A stretch of 64,000 bases of DNA from assembly GCA_032209605.1 (NCBI GenBank), contig JASFXZ010000011.1, positions 19,444,770 to 19,508,769 of the forward strand, read 5' to 3'. The position numbers and the translations under genes were made by a program. The DNA is from Mactromeris polynyma (lineage: Eukaryota > Mollusca > Bivalvia > Venerida > Mactridae). The notes under the pieces are model-generated. The model had not been told where the DNA came from. It saw only the letters and a list, made by a program, of their open reading frames with translations, and did not search any database. Below, one piece after another: positions 47,960-60,192 of this stretch; positions within the stretch are counted from its first letter, which is position 1, and every line of letters starts with the position of its first letter.

Positions 47960-48845
47960 TTTGCCGAGTCTAACAATTAACTCAAATGCGTCCATAGGAC
48001 ACAGATGCCCCCACTTGCAGCCTTTGTCACAAAAGCAAATGCTATTTTTCTGCTCATAGTTTGTGAATGGATATCAAAATTACCAAGTGAACAACTGTAC
48101 TGATTATGGTGATAAGTCAAGGGCCATAACTTTGCACTTACTGGACACTAAAACCCCAGGTGCACAACTATACAGGTTGGTGAACATTCCTGTACAGTTT
48201 GGTAATTGTAGCTGATATACTGTTGGAGATATGCGCGACACAAAATTGCACGCTCTGTATGCTATATTTTCTATACATCAAGGGCCATAACTTTGCACAT
48301 ACTGGGCTCACTGAATTATGAATCCCCAGATGCAATATAACACATGCATGTGAACATTTTTGTAAAGTCTTATACGTCTGGCTCATATACTTTTGGAGAA
48401 ATATGCGACACAATATTCCATACTATGTAGGCTATATTTTAACTAAGTCAAGGGCCATAACTTTGCACTTACTTGGCACAGCCACCTATGAAACCCAAGG
48501 TGCACAACTACACATGCTGGTGAACATTCCTGCAAAGTTTAATGACTCTGGCTCATAAACTTTTGGATATATGAGTGACACAAGATCGCATAGTCTGTAG
48601 GCTATATTTCAACTAAGTCATGGGCCATAACTTTGCAATTAGTGGGCACAGCCAAACATGAAACCCCAGGTGCACAACTTCACATGCTGGTGAACATTCC
48701 TGTAAAGTTTAATGACTCCGGCTCATATTGCTTTAGAGATATGAGTGACACACGATTTTGTGACGGACGGAATGACTGACAGACGGACGGACGGACAAGG
48801 GCAAATCTATATGCCACCCCCTCCTTTTTAGAGTGAGGGTATAAA
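47960..48845 (+). repeat. About 170-bp tandem repeat with GGGCCATAAC motif
   Basis: 'gggccataactttgca' recurs at 48121, 48282, 48452 and 48622 (spacings 161, 170 and 170). Each unit contains 'ccccaggtgcacaact', 'tggtgaacattcctgtaaagttt' and 'ggctcatat.ctttt'. It ends in 'gacggacggaatgactgacag', 'gacggacggacaagggcaaa' and 'tgagggtataaaaa'. This layout is common in bivalve genomes and probably mobile-element derived. Confidence 0.85.
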
Positions 48846-48969
48846 AAGTCAATGTTTATAAAAAAATAGTCAAAATATTAGAGTTAAAGTTAATCTAAAG
48901 TGCATTCTCAAATGTTCTCATGTTAATTGTGATAAGACAGTATAATTTATCATAACCTTGTATGTAAAT

Positions 48970-49440
48970 TATGAGACAATTTACAAAAACAGAAAATATA
49001 AATTCAACAGAGTACAGACGAGTATGGACATGATATTTGAGCATGGAAACTAATCTCTAGTTTCATATCCTTGGATTTATAAGTGGAATGAGTCATTGAT
49101 ATCTTTATCTATACTCATTTGGCCCTCTACCGTAAATAGGAGTGCACGTATATGGAAAGTTGATATGAGCGCCACTGTACGATTTCCAACCTCGTCTTTA
49201 GCGACGTCATTTCCAGAAAACGGCACATGTGACGTCACCGTATACTGACAGTAAGCAATACTTGCCCCATATGGCAATATGAAAACGAAGTGACCATAAT
49301 AATGTAGTAAATATTGTTTCCTGCTTCCAAATAGTAACATCACACGTTGCGTTTTCTTGAAATGACGTCACTTACAAATGAGGTTGTAAATCCCACAGCA
49401 GCGCTCAGTTATCTCTGCAGTAGTATAATTGAAAGACAAT
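48970..49440. repeat. Dispersed repeat family R1, copy 4 (long form)
   Basis: The fullest copy, extending through 'gaaatgacgtcacttacaaatgaggttgtaaatccca', which copy 1 at 2.15 kb also has. The minus-strand peptide GHFVFILPYGA..AYCQY is kept. Confidence 0.88.
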
Positions 49441-49631
49441 TTAACATTGACATACGCAGAAAAGTATAACCTGCGCATATTGTTTATGTGTCTTTTGCTT
49501 TCATACAGACACTAATGCATTGAAAAAAATGCCAATTGTCTTTTATCATTTGTTTCAGAAAATAGCATTATTTTTTCTGGTGCAAATAGTGATCAACGAA
49601 TAAAAAACAATAAATATCTCTAAAAAGATGG

Positions 49632-50241
49632 TCGGCGCAATCTGAAACAAGCAACTTAGTTGCAATCTGAAGGTCAAGATTGTTGTGCAAGAATTGCCGA
49701 GATGTTACGTTTGCTGGTCACTCGATTATGCTATACTATAGTAGCTCCGATACCGGTAATGGTAGATGACTCTGTAGTGAGATTAGTCATAAACAGTATA
49801 GTCTGTTTCAATATAGTTCATCAGTACTTATTGCATCAGTCCTGAATCAATAAACTTGTTACAAGCCGATTTATGTGATTAAAACAATGCAAAAATTCGT
49901 GACTGGTACAGAAACCCTAGACTCTTCTTAATTCAACGCCGGGCAATTTCCCGAAAGGTTGACTAACAAAACTACGCACTAGATAAATCATGAAATATAA
50001 TATATAGATCTACTCTAAGCAAGTTGATTTCGTTAACTGTACAGTAATTCAGTGGATTTCGGTACTTCAGTGGATTTCGGTAATTTAACAAACCCTATAT
50101 CGAAAGATTAACCAATCCGCGTCAAGGTTACGAACGTTTTTCGGTTGAATAGAAATTGCCTTGGTGGTTGACGTAAGATTTGATTGGTGTACACAACACT
50201 GATATGCAAATAGCAAAACCATGTTAGTACGGGTGCGCCGA
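49632..50241. mobile_element. Insertion with TCGGCGCA inverted ends, copy 2
   Basis: Starts TCGGCGCA and ends TGCGCCGA, like 24044-24263, with the two ends matching that copy and a longer middle. It contains a doubled 'cagtggatttcggta'. No supported coding frame. Confidence 0.7.
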
Positions 50242-50576
50242 AAAAGTGCGGGATAATAATTATGTATTTGAAATGTTGGCCAATTTATCGTCAAAAATGT
50301 GGTTTGATATCGTCTCTAAATTAATTTACAAACAAACTACTTGTTGGATTATGCTTTATGTAGCAATTATTTCTATCAGTATACCATCAAGAATGACCGT
50401 TAGCTACTAGTACTCCAGTGCGTCGACAGTGAGTAAGGTTTGCGAATATCAAATCTTCACTTGACCGTCGCTAACTTGACCGTCACTCTAGCTACACACG
50501 AAATGTGGAGTTGAGTTTATTTACCATCGCCACCGGGAAATCCCATATGGGCGAGCACGAAATGTGTAAAGTAAAC

Positions 50577-50748
50577 TTTGTAAAGTATACTTGTCTACAG
50601 GTTTCTTTGTTTTAAGTATGTAATCATTAATACCTTGCTACTATTGTTCACTATATAGCAAATGATTTGTACTTTTTGGAACTGTAAATAGTGTGAACTT
50701 TTATTTTCAAATTATTTCAAATCCAAGATTGTATTCTTCAACATCTGG
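50577..50748 (+). repeat. Duplicated segment, copy 2
   Basis: See 46708-46894. The order repeat R1 then this segment is the same in both places. Confidence 0.88.
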
Positions 50749-51050
50749 ATGTACTAATCGAGTTACAAAAAAACAAAGCTTATTCTGTGGATTTATACGT
50801 AGCGCAATGAAGTTATTATTATAACAGTTCAGCATTGAAAAACATGTCAACACGTCATATTTTAAAAAGGGACTTCGTACACTACTCCCAGTTTTACCCC
50901 CTGTTTTAAGGCTTTTTTAATGCGTATAATGCACATTAAAAATGGAAATGAAGACGAAAAAGTACGAATGGTGTACAAACTCTCTTTATTTTCATAATAT
51001 TTTTAATAAAATTACACATAATTTCATTAGCAAACCACGAAAACATGCAA

Positions 51051-53311
51051 TATCTTAGAACGTTCTAAGAGAAATTGACTGAAAAACCTTAGAACGTTCT
51101 AAGAGAAAATGATCAAAAACCTTAGAACGTTCTAAGAGAATTTGACCAAAAGACATAGAACGAGGTAAGAGAAATTGACTAAAAACCTTAGAACGTTCTA
51201 AGAGAAATTGACCAAAAACCTTAGAACGTTCTAAGAGAATTCGACTAAAAACCTTAGAACGTTCTAAGAGAATTTGACCAAAAAACATAGAACGAGGTAA
51301 GAGAAATTGACTAAAAACCTTAGAACGTTCTAAGAGAATTTGACCAAAACAACATAGAACGAAGTAAGAGAAATTGACTAAAAACCTTAGAACGTTCTAA
51401 GATAATTTTACCAAAAAACATAAAACGAGCTGAGAAAAATGGGACTCAAAAACCTTAGAACGTTCTAAGAGAAAATGACCAAAAACCTTAGAACGTTCTA
51501 AGAGAAATTGATCAGAAACCTTAGAACGTTCTAAGAGAATTGACTCAAAAACCTTAGAACGTTATAAGAGAAATTGACCAAAAGCATAGATCGAGCTGAG
51601 AGGAAATGACCAAAAACCTTAGAACGTTCTAAGAGGAAATGATCAGAAACCTTAGAACGTTCTAAGAGAATTGACTCAAAAACCTTAGAACGTTCTAAGA
51701 GAATTTGACCAAAAAACATAGGACGAGCTGAGAGAAATTGACTCAAAAACCTTAGAACGTTCTAAGAGAATTTGACCAAAAAACATAGGACGAGCTGAGA
51801 GAAATTGACTCAAAAACCTTAGAACGTTCTAAGAGAATTTGACCAAAAAACATAGGACGAGCTGAGAGAAATTGACTCAAAAACCTTAGAACGTTCTAAG
51901 AGAATTTGACCAAAAAACATAGAACTAGCTGAGAAAAATTGACTCAAAAACCTTAGAACGTTCTAAGAGAATTTGACCAAAAAACATAGAACTATCTAAA
52001 AGAAATTCACTCAAAAACCTTAGAACGTTCTAAGAGAGTTTGACCAGAAACCTTAGAACGTTCTAAGAGAAATTTACCAAAATAACATACAACTATCTAA
52101 GAGAAATTGACTCAAAAAACATAGGACGAGCTGAGAAAAATTGACTCAAAAACCTTAGAACGTTCTAAGAAAAATAGACCAAAAACCTTAGAACGTTCTA
52201 AGAGAATTTGAAAAAAATAACATATAACTATCTAAGAGAAATTGACTCAAACACCTTAGAACGTTCTAAGAGAATTTGACAAAAATAACATAGAACTATC
52301 TAAGAGAAATTAACTCAAAAACCTTAGAACGTTCTAAGAGAATTTGACAAAAATAACAGAAACTATCCAAGAGAAATTGACTCAAAAACCTTAGAACGTT
52401 CTAAGAGAATTTGAAAAAAATAACATACAACTATCCAAAATAATTGACTCAAAAACCTTAGAACGTTCTAAGAGAATTTGACAAAAATAACATACAACTA
52501 TCTAAGAGAAATTGACTCAAAAACCTTAGAACGTTCTAAGAGAGTTTGACCAAAAACCTTAGAACGTTCTCAGAGAATTTGACCAAAACACATAGAACGA
52601 GCTGAGAGAAACTGACTAAAAACCCTTAGAACGTTTTAAGAGAAAATGACCCAAACACCTTAGAACGTTCTAAGAGAAAATGACAAAAAAACTTAGAACG
52701 TTCTAAGAGAAAATGGCTAAAAAGTAAAAACCTTAGAACTTTCTAAGAGAAAATGACACAAACACCTTAGAACGTTCTAAGAGAAAATGACCAAAACACC
52801 TTAGAACGTTCTAAGAGAAAATGACAAAAAAACTTAGAACGTTCTAAGAGAAAATGGCTAAAAAGTAAAAACCTTAGAACTTTCTAAGAGAAAATGACCC
52901 AAACACCTTAGAACGTTCTAAGAGAAAATGACCCAAACACCTTAGAACGTTCTAAGAGAAAATGACAAAAAAACTTAGAACGTTCTAAGAGAAAATGGCT
53001 AAAAATTAAAAACCTTAGAACTTTCTAAGAGAAAATGACACAAACACCTTAGAACGTTCTAAGAGAAAATGACCCAAACACCTTAGAACGTTCTAAGAGA
53101 AAATGACACAAACACCTTAGAACGTTCTAAGAGAAAATGACAAAAAACCTTAGAACGTTCTAAGAGAAAACGGGTAAAAAACTTAGAACGTTCTAAGAGA
53201 AATTGGCTAAAATCCTTAGAAGGTTCTAAGAGAAATTGACCCAACATTCTTTAAATGATCTTAGAGAAATTGACCAACATATCTTATAACGTTCTAAGAG
53301 AAATTGACCCA
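51051..53311 (+). repeat. Palindrome-core satellite, array 1
   Basis: About 70 units of 28-34 bp, type CTTAGAACGTTCTAAG followed by 'agaaattgactcaaaaac'. The 16-bp core is a perfect palindrome. Many units alternate with a divergent half-unit 'cataggacgagctgagagaa'. The left half of the array is A/B alternating and the right half is more uniform ('agaaaatgacccaaacac'), including a longer pattern of 141 bp around 52715-53000. No gene. Confidence 0.97.
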
Positions 53312-53737
53312 ACAAAAAATGAATACGTTTATGCAGAAGTACGCAAGCAACCACAAGTGTGCTATTATATATCACAATTTCAACAATTGGCATTAAGTTC
53401 TCACTAAATGTGCGTTAATGCATAAAATATTATATAATTTGTTAGCACCCAGCTGTGGCTGACGTGTTTCATCAGAAATGTACATATGTATGTCAAACAG
53501 CACTGTAAAGTTCTGGTATGGTCATCGTAATAAACATACAAAACAGAGACATTAAAACAATTGTCGTCAACCATGTTATTGTTCTAATGATCATTGTTTA
53601 ACGAGATCATTATATTTCCTGAGGTCTGTTTCCGAATCACCTTCTCACTTTCTGCAAGAAAAAATAAGCATAAATAGAGACAATGAAGTTAAATGTCATT
53701 AAAATTTCGGTCACTTCAAATGCAAGGGTACGAAAGC
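53312..53737. other. No gene seen
   Basis: Spacer after array 1. A minus-strand acceptor-like 'ttttttcttgcag' at about 53.65 kb opens only a short frame with no recognisable domain. Confidence 0.5.
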
Positions 53738-54053
53738 CTGGTGGTGACATTTAGCTTCAATAATTCGCGAATTCAACTTAATGAATTCACGATTTCAACT
53801 TCACGATTTCAAATTCGTGAATTCGCGAATTTAACTTCTTGAATTCATGATTTCAACTTCACGAATTCAGGATTACAACTTCACGAATTAACAATTTGAA
53901 CTTCATGACTTGAATTTCACGAATTCAAGATTCCAATTTCAAGAATTCATAATTTCAACTCCGCTAATTCACGATTCCATCTTCATGAAGTTGAACTCGT
54001 GAATTTCTCGCATTTGAATTTGAGAATTCTTGAAGCCGAAATGTCCCCACCGC
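53738..54053. mobile_element. Inverted-repeat element filled with degenerate GAATTC tandem units
   Basis: The ends 'ggtggtgacatttagcttcaa' and the inverse of 'ttgaagccgaaatgtccccacc' are inverted repeats with few mismatches. The interior is made of about 20-bp 'ttcacgaattcaagatttcaac'-type units, many self-complementary. Confidence 0.7.
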
Positions 54054-54338
54054 GACGTCGATTGATAATCTAAATAATATCATATCAGACATGAAGACAG
54101 CATGCCTACATTGTTTCCGTTAGTTGTATCTGTATCAGTTCAGCCAAATTCACTAATCTGTAGTTGACCATTTGCTACGCTTGACTTTTGTGAGATTTAT
54201 ATCACAAACAATATCATCTTATATTTTTCGGTTGCCGAAACATTTCTGTACAGCACATTATTTATGCACAGTCACATTACGGTGACATACGTATATTATC
54301 ATATATGGTTACGTATATATATATATACAAATTACGTA

Positions 54339-54541
54339 GTGGCCTCCATAGTCGAGAGGATATGGACGCTAACTTCATGACGCATGCCCCTGGCAGCTGC
54401 GGGTTAGAATCCCATCTAGCCATCTAGCAGGGTGACGGAAGGTCGATGGTTCTACTCAGGAGTCCACCTGGAGTTTTCATCACCCTGATAACTGGAATAG
54501 TTTCTACGTTACCCAGGCTGTGTATTTGACTTATTTATTTA
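54339..54541 (+). mobile_element. tRNA-derived SINE, different family
   Basis: A-box-like 'tagtcgagaggatatgg' and B-box-like GGGTTAGAATCCC (54401-54413), followed by a body with 'ggtcgatggttctactcagg' and a tail of 'ttatttattt'. No second copy was seen in the window. Confidence 0.6.
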
Positions 54542-54609
54542 AACTTAAAACTTCTTTATAAAACGAGATTACGTGTAAACAGTACATGTATACCTTAGTT
54601 TTCCCAGAG

Positions 54610-54820
54610 GTCTGTGTGGGGGGCATTGTCTTGCGTATGTGGCGTTCTTGTTGCAAGTTAATTTCTAGTTTATACTATTCTTCTCTTTCTCTTGGTGGAA
54701 CTTGCATCAATGTTGTTTTCGTCTTCTTGTTTATGACCTGAAATAAAATAAAATGATCATTCAACATCATCTCGGAAAGAGAGAGTACGTTGCTACAAGG
54801 AACGCCACATACATAAGACG
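54610..54820. mobile_element. Small inverted-repeat element; one end also at 44.2 kb
   Basis: 'tatgtggcgttcttgttgcaa' near 54640 and its inverse 'ttgctacaaggaacgccaca' near 54790 face each other. The same motif ('gttacagggaacgccacata') occurs at 44.18 kb with the adjoining 'caatgccccctcacacata', seen here as its inverse. Confidence 0.55.
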
Positions 54821-57800
54821 TAATTATTTGATTTTCATAGAGTACCGATTCTTCAAATTAGTAGTATAGTTATTTACTCACAGTCAATTTGTAGATTAAT
54901 ATTAATCGAATCAAATACAACATGTACAACATTACGTCTAGTTAATGTGATGTCATCTTGCTAAGTCACAAATGTCTTCTGAACACATATAAATCTGACA
55001 AACGCGTGTAAAGTATAATTTGGCAAGAAGTATAGGCAAGTGATATATTTAATAAACGTTCCTTCAATAAGTTGCATTTTAATACACCTGCAATCAAAAT
55101 TAAAATACATGCAAGATAGTTAAACAATTTGACTGTACTTAAATGCAAGTTTTGTTGTATATATACAATCAGCTGTAGAAATACACTACACGTTTTGAAA
55201 ATAAAGATTCACCAGCGTATCTGTATAGTTTATGAAATAGATGTTATAATTTCTTGCAACACTGCATTATAGATTAATTATTCAATACAGTGGTGTAATA
55301 TAACCACTGCATCAATGTGACCTACTACGCCCCTGCTGTGATAATTACCCCCACAATTAACAACTATTACGCAAACACTGATACGATAAGATTAATATGT
55401 GTAAAAGCATTTATATCGATTACAATTTAATTCGGATTATAGAGAGCCTGTCATAAATTCAATTATTGTATTGTTGATTTTGAATCGTATTTAAGATGGA
55501 ATCAATGCCTTTAACACATGATCATATTGATTGTTATTTTGCCTTATGTGGAATAATTAAAAAATACAAAAGTTTCTTAATTATCAGGATTTATTGAATT
55601 ACATTTTTATGCGTGTGGTAATCGGTGACAAATCATTTTAACAGCATTGTTTTATGTACACTGAGCCAGATATTTATCAAAGTGACATTTACACTATATA
55701 TAATATATCGATACTGACCACACTTTTGATATTACATTGTTATAATCACGTGTACCTGTAAGGTGACCAAATTTACCTTATAATGTTAAGGTGTAAATAC
55801 TAGTTATTTACGACATGGTGAAAAACAAAATCTAAAATAAATTCCGGACCTATAAGATTAACGGTCTTGCCAAAATATTCGCAAACATATATCGACAAAT
55901 TGCATGAATCATTGAGATAAATGAGCTTGAGTGCAAATTTAACAACATGAATCAGGTTATGAAAGCAATAAAAATTGCCTGATTTTTCTTTGTATTTAAA
56001 CATGTCCAACTTTCTTGCTCGTCGCAAGATACTCCAGATCTGCTCGATATTGGCTATCATTATGATATAACCAATTATATATACTCTACTTTAACGTCTC
56101 CTGATCATTATCGATCGCGACTAAATAAGCCATCCCCGCTGTGTTTAGCAAGCATGCTGAAATTGCCCCGGGCTGTACTGATTTTATCAGCATGTATTTT
56201 ACAGTCATAGTACTTATTGTAACATCTATCTAAAAAATGATATCGATTTATGTAATTATGCACCATTACATTTGCCTTGTATTTCGTTTCGGCAAGGTAG
56301 GTTGTATAATGGTGGCTACATAGCTTTCTAGCAATGCAGACATACATTTGTCCCTGTTGCTTTTCAATAATGACATTGACCGACAAAAGTACTTATTTTG
56401 TCAAAAACGCGAATTTGAGTTTTTGATGATGAAATGCATTATTATTTCACCAAATGTCCATTGATGATTATATCTAATCGATAGTAAATCTATATTTATT
56501 TATGTTCGATGTATTATGTACAATGTTACCCCGGGCAAATTTTCTTACACTTAGGTCTGTAATTTGAATATTTTCTGTACTGTTCTGTTCTATGTAGTTT
56601 TGCGTTATTTATTTTCGGGTATTAGCATAATATATGCAAACCGTGAAACATGTATCAGCCTTCGTCAAAATACAAGATTTGATTTTATTCAATTATAAAT
56701 AACATTATGTTTATGATGTTATCTGCAAATATTTTTTTGTGATTTACAAATGCCTTACACATTCACATAAAAGTGAAATTACATGTACACACATAAGCAG
56801 ACATATAAGCGTACATTATTATCAATTTAAAACCTAACCTACATGCACAGAAATGACGTCTTTGAATGATTAAAAAGCAGGTTTTCGCACTTATCATGAT
56901 AATTCCATGATCAAGGAATACAATCTCGATGCATTCATTTTCAAATATTATCAGAGTCGTAGATACACGTAAGAAGTTTTATCAATTTTACCAAAAAACA
57001 AGCCACGCCATCTTACTTGGAAGATTTATGCAGTATTGCATGTTATTAGTCGTTGAATGACTTTTCCTGTGCAGAAAAACAATGTAATACTTATTATACT
57101 TATAATATGTAGGCCTACTTCGTATATCAACCCTCAAACTTTCACTATTATATCATACTAGCACGGACCTATATAGGTCCGTGATACTAGTTGTGTAGGT
57201 TATTTGTCCAAAAAATCGTATACATTTAAATAAATCATGTCTATTGTAAAGAAGTTTTACTGCGGTCACTTTCACACCTTTAAGAACTTAAAAGTTATTG
57301 TCACACCAATACAATGTTAAAGCAAAGCGTTACGTATACAATATAAGCATATATAAGAATGTACTTATGAAAGATATGACAAGACATATGAGAAAGTATT
57401 AGTAAGATCCATACACCGATCGGGTTAACATTAGATTATTACACAGATAATTAATTATTATTTTAATGGAAACATAGTTTTAAGTATTGCGAAACAGTAC
57501 ACTTACGTGCAATGAAGATCTTAGCAAGCCACAGAGATTTCCAACATAATCATGTTAAGGAATCTGGTCGGCAAATAAATCTACCTAGTCATTCGCTAAC
57601 ACATCTGCAAACTGAATATTGAACAATGACACTCATTAAGATACTTACACTTATGTTTATCATTGAGAATTGTCTGTGTCGGCGACCCTTCCTTTGATGT
57701 GTTTGGTCCTTCCGATCCTTATCTCGGTTGATGTCTGCTATCTGTCACAGTCCAGTGGATAGTTGGCGCGAAATATACGCTCGGAGTCCTTCTGTTTTCT

Positions 57801-60119
57801 TCCTTACAATTTGGCGCGTGTTTAGTTTAATCGAATATTTTGAGGGATTAAGACACTTGGCGAATAATAAATAGACACCACTTAAGGATAGAGACAAAAT
57901 ATTTTTTATGCGGAAGGCAAGAAGATAATTGTTAAAAAACGTTCACCATCATCTGCGTTCCATGTATTAGCGGTAAGTACCATAAATGTTTTTTTTTTGT
58001 TTTACTTCCGTATAAAACTAACAAGTTGTTGTCGAAATTTCGCACTCTATGAGTTATATTACACAGACACGTGTCAACTGTTGTACTAATCTAAGATATT
58101 TTGATATCGTACTGATGTTTTTGGTTAAAATGATATGTTACATACATATATGCATCATACATCATATATGTAACTGTTGCTAATAACATTTTAAACTATT
58201 GTACTTCTTTGTCACCATTGCTTAATGGGTCGTTGTTAATTAAAACTTTTTTGTGTGTAATGAATTAAAATACTTCTAATACAATGTTAATGTAATTATC
58301 AAACGGATGAATTATATTGTATTTATACGCAATGGCTATTAATACGATAACTTTTGCTTTTCTTGCTGAAAAATTGATTATCACAGACATATAAAGTTTA
58401 TATGTCCATGTCACCGACACTAATTGTTTTAACATGTGGTGCCATAACCGGAACAGTTTACGGTGTAAGTGCGCATACGTATCTTAAAATGTCACGCTGC
58501 TTATCGCAAATATACTTCTATATCTGTCACCATTTTTGTTCACAAGTGACGGAATTAGATTCATTTTATATTGTGGAATAAGATGTGAATTTCTTTAATT
58601 ATGACGACAACGATATCATTTAATATATACATTGCAACATAGTTTCCAGACGGAACACCTCGATAACATTTTTTTAAAGAGTTCTATTTGCGAACTTGCG
58701 GAAATGTACTTTTGAAATAGCTAAGATGATCCGACTGTAGTTTTCTTGCTGACCCGATCCAACGCGTAAAAACGTCTTAAAACAAAACAAAATTATGTAT
58801 TGCTACACAAATCAAAGACAACCATGAAGATAAATACTATTTATTGTATTGTTGTGATAATGTCAATAATGGTTGATGTATTACATAGATAAAAACCTTA
58901 TATGTTAATGTAAATATAAATTATTATTCAAATCCACGATGTGGAATAGTAATATAATATATATTAAAAAAAGTACCCACAATTATTTGTATTTGCAATT
59001 TTAATTGGACATTGCACGACAAAGTGTGTATAACAAATGCTAAGTGAAACGAATTCGTTGTTTTGTTTCTCTATTTTATTTTCTGAGCAAAAAAATTGCC
59101 TATCACATAGTTTGTTTTCAATAATAGAATAATCTCGTGTTTCATCAACACAATCGAACTCCATTTGTTTCTCTTTAAGTACATAAAACATAATGTTTTA
59201 AGCGTTTATTGGATACATAGATCTAAGATAGCCCGTGGCTACATGTTATTGTGTTATACCAGTATCAGTCGGTGATCATCGGAAAATTTACGATCACTTA
59301 CGGAAACTACCGACAGACAAATCGTCTACTGACCAATAGCCCCATCGATATCGATTTGCATCGGCTGCATTTATCTGATGAGCGACATAGTTGTGTATGC
59401 TTATATTTTCATGTCTCCAGCTTTTCGGGTGCATGCATTGTTTACAGCACTTCCTGTTTGAGGTATATATCTACTTATATTATACTCAATGCCTTAAAAG
59501 TATTATGACAACGAATAAAACATTATTTGCTGCTGATAATCCTCTTGAAATATTTTTTTTTTTTTTAGATTCAAGTTGGTGACGGTGTGGATGCAAAGTG
59601 GTTGATTGGAGGATGCTTATTAGGCAATCGTTAAAAAATTGAAATGAGTATGTATCGTTCATGTTATAATTTCTATAATGTATTATTCACTATGTGAGTG
59701 CACATACTAGTTGAATCGTGGGCGGGGGGGGGGGAGTTGCGGTTAATTTATTTAGTGTTAACATAAATAAATGAAATTCATTTATATGTATAATTTATTG
59801 TACTTTTATCTAATTGGTAATAAAATGATATGTTTTCAGTAATTTGATTACAATGAAGTCAGCTAAGGTACTGCATCATGTCTGTTTTGTTCTGAAGCCA
59901 CATTTCTAATCACAGTAATGTATGTCTTGAAGTGTAGGACATATTTTGTTTTTCATGTAACTTACACAACAATTAAAAATGAACATCTGAAGAAACCAAA
60001 AAACATGATTAAAAGATGCCTATGTTATTTTTCTCTGCAGACTCTCATAATACGCCTTCCTAATACGATTAAGTACATTAAAATAAAGTCATGTTTGTGG
60101 AACACGAAAAATCGGTCAA
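54821..60119. other. Gene-poor stretch between the satellite arrays
   Basis: AT-rich, with a perfect 22-bp palindrome near 57.17 kb, a somewhat GC-richer patch at 57.68-57.8 kb, a poly-T at about 59.55 kb and a poly-G near 59.72 kb. A minus-strand candidate first exon (ATG at 57663, donor AAGT|GTAAGT) has only five codons and no downstream partner. No gene is called. Confidence 0.5.
57162..57183. repeat. Perfect 22-bp palindrome
   Basis: CACGGACCTA followed by its inverse, centred on TATA. The flanks 'actag' and 'actagt' extend the symmetry imperfectly. Confidence 0.9.
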
Positions 60120-60120
60120 T

Positions 60121-60192
60121 GGCGCTACCGGGAGTCGAACACGGGTCTACGGATTTCCGGTCCGTTATGCTAACCACTACACCACAACGACA
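60121..60192 (-). tRNA. tRNA-like gene, probably a pseudogene (GGA at anticodon position)
   Basis: On the minus strand: A box TGGTGTAGTGGTTA, anticodon stem ACGGA/TCCGT with loop CCGGAAA, and B box GTTCGACTC. The acceptor pairs apart from one mismatch, and the T stem has one mismatch. The base before the anticodon is C where functional tRNAs have U. A run of five T, a possible Pol III stop, follows about 10 bases after the 3' end. No SINE body was recognised behind it. This is either a degenerate tRNA or a SINE head. Confidence 0.5.

Noticed and set aside
51051..53311. CRISPR-like array
   Set aside because: Spacing is regular but the 'spacers' are themselves repeated variants. It is a satellite in a eukaryotic genome, with no cas genes.
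54649..54735. Possible minus-strand terminal exon ending KRKRRIV
   Set aside because: It has an acceptor and a short frame, but it lies inside a small inverted-repeat element and has no upstream partner.
54966..55148. Signal-peptide-like frame on the minus strand
   Set aside because: There is no ATG at its start and the hydrophobic part coincides with a splice-acceptor-like polypyrimidine tract; no homologue recognised.
57647..57760. Candidate first exon (ATG ATA AAC ATA AGT, donor GTAAGT) on the minus strand
   Set aside because: Only five codons and no downstream exon of matching phase could be identified.
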